DNA of 64,000 nucleotides. Origin: Steromphala cineraria. Its lineage: Eukaryota > Mollusca > Gastropoda > Trochida > Trochidae. Within the stretch, counting starts at the first letter, position 1. The number at the start of each line of letters is the position of its first letter. Positions 61,696-64,000 of this stretch are shown here, piece by piece. The position numbers and the translations under genes were made by a program. The stretch covers positions 74,901,060 through 74,965,059 of the forward strand of contig OU744721.1 of the NCBI GenBank assembly GCA_916613615.1. Direction: 5' to 3'. The notes under the pieces are model-generated. The model was given only the letters and a program-made list of their open reading frames with translations. It did not search any database and had not been told where the DNA came from.

Positions 61696-63129
61696 TATGT
61701 TTAGCAAACGAAAATAGCAAATGTCCTTTTGGAAATACAGTATTATTTTGGTAAATTATCTAGTAACAGAAAATAAGTGTACAAACTGAGTGAAACAGCA
61801 ATTACACATTTTTAGTGACATTTCTGAAAACATGCAAGCTTAATCTTAAAATAAAACACGTGTTTCAATCTAACACATTATCTGCTTGCCTTGAAATACT
61901 TGGAAAATTGTTTTCAATAGATAAATGTCATTTGGAAAAGCTGGTTTGCATTTCACTGATTGTTTTGAAGATAGCATAATCCCCAACTTTGATAGCTGAC
62001 ACTCCAGATAAATTCAATTTTTCATTGATCCATATATATAATATTCAATTATCGTCTTTGTGTTCTAAACTCAACGTTAGATGTTATCAAACTTCAAAGG
62101 AGTCATCATCGTGATCGCATTTTTGGTTTCATGTCAATAAGGGTAAATGATACCATATGGCAAGAGTATTTTTAAACTTACAAGGGGTAGTGGTCTTGTA
62201 AGAGTATCAACACTGCCAAACGATTTAGAGTTTAATCGTTTGTAAATGATGTTTTAACTGCTTTATGTATCTATATAAAGTTACGTAAATAAAAATATGA
62301 TAATATATTTGATATTTGAAATACGATAAAGCTGCTGACAAATGCTTGGTTACAAATTTTGCTTTCTCAGATTTGATGAAGAAATATCATGCTCCTTTTG
62401 TGTACCTTATTAGATGAAACTTATAGCAAAACATCAACATATCTTGCTGCTTTAGATCTACTTACCGATGAAGGTAAAATTATCTTCCCCTTGTTCAAGA
62501 TAAGAAACACTCGGAACAGGTGATAAGTGTCATACTATCAGGGGCTTCGATTCCCATAATAAATCGAACCTACAAGAGCACAGCATTTATTGAACCTATA
62601 TTGTTTTCACACCATATGTGTGCTTCATTTTTATTCCAAACGTGGTTGTAGTTTTAATATGATAAACATTTTCTAGATTTAAACCAGGATTTGGATGATG
62701 TTAGACAATAAACGTCACCACCACATGACAATCAGAGTAAAAATATAGAAATTTGCTACCAGTGTATGGAAACTTTGAGTCAAATTGGATATATGTCTAT
62801 ACAAGTCTTTGGACTTCATTTGTATACCAGTGTTATTCTTAAGTGAATTGTTACTGCTACATGGTCGAAGAGTAGTTCAGCTTCAGTCATAATAGTTTTC
62901 AAAGAAAGTCAATGCTGTCCCTGCATATCAGGATATCTAATATGAATGGTGGTACACTTCTTTCAGTATGATTTTGATCATTTGGGTTTCAACATAATCA
63001 CGTTTGTATTTCTTTTTGCGAAGAGTGCTTCATGTCAAACTTCAGATGTTCCAAAATAAGCAATGTCTCCCAAGACAGACATGAATTCAACAGAAATGCC
63101 TCAATGGTAATGGTAGTATAAACCTTTCA

Positions 63130-63420
63130 TATTCCATTTCCGATGACAGACGCATTAGCGGTTTAGCAAAGTATTCATAAATCCTATGAACGACAGTAAA
63201 AAACTATTTGTCTCATGGGTCATCGCGGATTATAGCTCAAGCAATAAAAACAGCTATCTGTGGTGTGTTATTCGACATCTAAGTACTTTTGCTCTCTTGG
63301 TGTTTACTGATAGGTTGTGTTTGTGCATCGGGACTTTGAGGTGAACAAGATTTCGACACGCTTTCCAAGTTCATGTATTAGATTTTTGCCTATAATGACA
63401 TACATTTCATTATTACCAAT
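63130..63420 (+). repeat. Repeated block C, copy 3
   Basis: The core at 63164-63258 is nearly identical to 45396-45497, with a few substitutions and one added A near the end. The flanks are clearly more diverged. Confidence 0.6.
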
Positions 63421-63700
63421 AGTAGAAAATATTTAAGTTATTTGTCAAACACTAACCATGGACATTTGTTATTTTACTCAAACGCAAAATGGAACCATGT
63501 TCCTTACGATTGATTGATAGATAATTTGCCTTATGTTTTCATGATTCATGACAGGTTTTAACTTGATCCTTGTCTGATCCGCTCTGCTTTTGTATGCATG
63601 ACGAAAATAATACCACGACTTTGTGTTAAGTTGGCGACCTGAAATATTGAATAGCGAGACTATCCAAACTGACTTGAATTCTGCTTGTTTATGTTCCAGA

Positions 63701-64000
63701 ACATAAAGAATATCCCGAAAAAAGTCTTGATAGGAACCTATTTTCCTTGATAGGAACCTATTTTCAAATTTAGAAGGATGGTGATCAAACTACCTTAAAT
63801 TGAAAAATAGTCGTATTTTATGTCCCGAGGTTACAAAGGTTTGAACAAAAGAATAATAATCAAACATTTAATCTCGTCTTTTCAAATATAGAAACTGCTC
63901 TTCGATCATCACGTTCATTGTGCATCAAATCATTCTTGTGACAAATTCTTGGTTCTGCTATCAACGTCTTTTGATTTTTTTTCCAAAGGTAACATCTATT
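63701..64000. other. No gene seen
   Basis: AT-rich end of the window with a short direct duplication CTTGATAGGAACCTATTTTC (63727 and 63747). Confidence 0.5.

Larger units (their letters stand above)
54640..63700 (+). repeat. Segmental duplication unit B (matches 41000-49110)
   Basis: See unit A for matching blocks. The unit is split by sequence at about 56010-57015 of unknown kind and by the LINE at 57015-61695. Removing the LINE makes the spacing between blocks D (54815) and B (62085) about 2.6 kb, against 2.5 kb in unit A. Confidence 0.6.

Overview
The window looks like gene-poor, AT-rich animal DNA, most likely from a marine mollusc or another lophotrochozoan. The reasons are eukaryotic splice sites inside transposon genes, several retroelement and DNA-transposon families, and two repeat types that I associate with molluscan assemblies from general knowledge: a CGACGACCC...GAGAGCTATGCC retroposon head, and an AGCTCA...(CCGT)n tandem-repeat element. 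No ordinary host gene, rRNA or tRNA could be supported. Nearly everything recognisable is a mobile element, a remnant of one, or a segmental repeat.

The centrepiece is a 7.1-kb DNA transposon at 9845-16945. It has terminal inverted repeats of about 61 bp and a perfect 9-bp flanking direct repeat (TATATTTCG). It carries two convergent spliced genes. The plus-strand gene is a three-exon THAP-finger/DDE (DDE_Tnp_4, IS5/Harbinger/ISL2EU-like) transposase of 469 aa. The minus-strand gene is a two-exon SAP-SWIM-YqaJ nuclease of 588 aa. The transposase lacks the block that should carry its third catalytic acid, while the nuclease looks intact. A 174-bp MITE with a 2-bp AT duplication has inserted into the left TIR, and the right TIR shows the uninterrupted form.

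Left of it (1-9800) lie a frameshifted minus-strand pseudogene at the window edge, a retroposon fragment, a diverged repeat segment (about 4.85-6.3 kb, second copy at 22.7-24.1 kb), a foldback, and the first of two 877-bp TA-flanked inverted-repeat elements (second copy at 24145-25021). From 17 to 33 kb there are MITEs, a Penelope-like GIY-YIG remnant, a LINE 3' fragment and foldbacks. From 33163 to 37118 there is a 4-kb element with TIRs and subterminal TACGAC clusters but no transposase; a TA-flanked foldback is nested in it.

The right third (41-63.7 kb) is a diverged direct duplication: about 41.0-49.1 kb matches about 54.6-63.7 kb block by block, with a more diverged partial copy at 28.7-31.2 kb. 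LINE fragments (41.4, 47.6, 49.1 kb), a large 5'-truncated L1/Tx1-like LINE (57.0-61.7 kb, itself split by a tandem-repeat element) and a Penelope-like or retrozyme-like composite (49532-52742) interrupt the copies. That composite has an inverted tail, two direct terminal repeats, a 494-aa ORF without reverse transcriptase, and three copies of a hammerhead-ribozyme-like motif.

All calls come from reading the sequence and the translations. No database search was run, and repeat boundaries marked 'about' are by eye.
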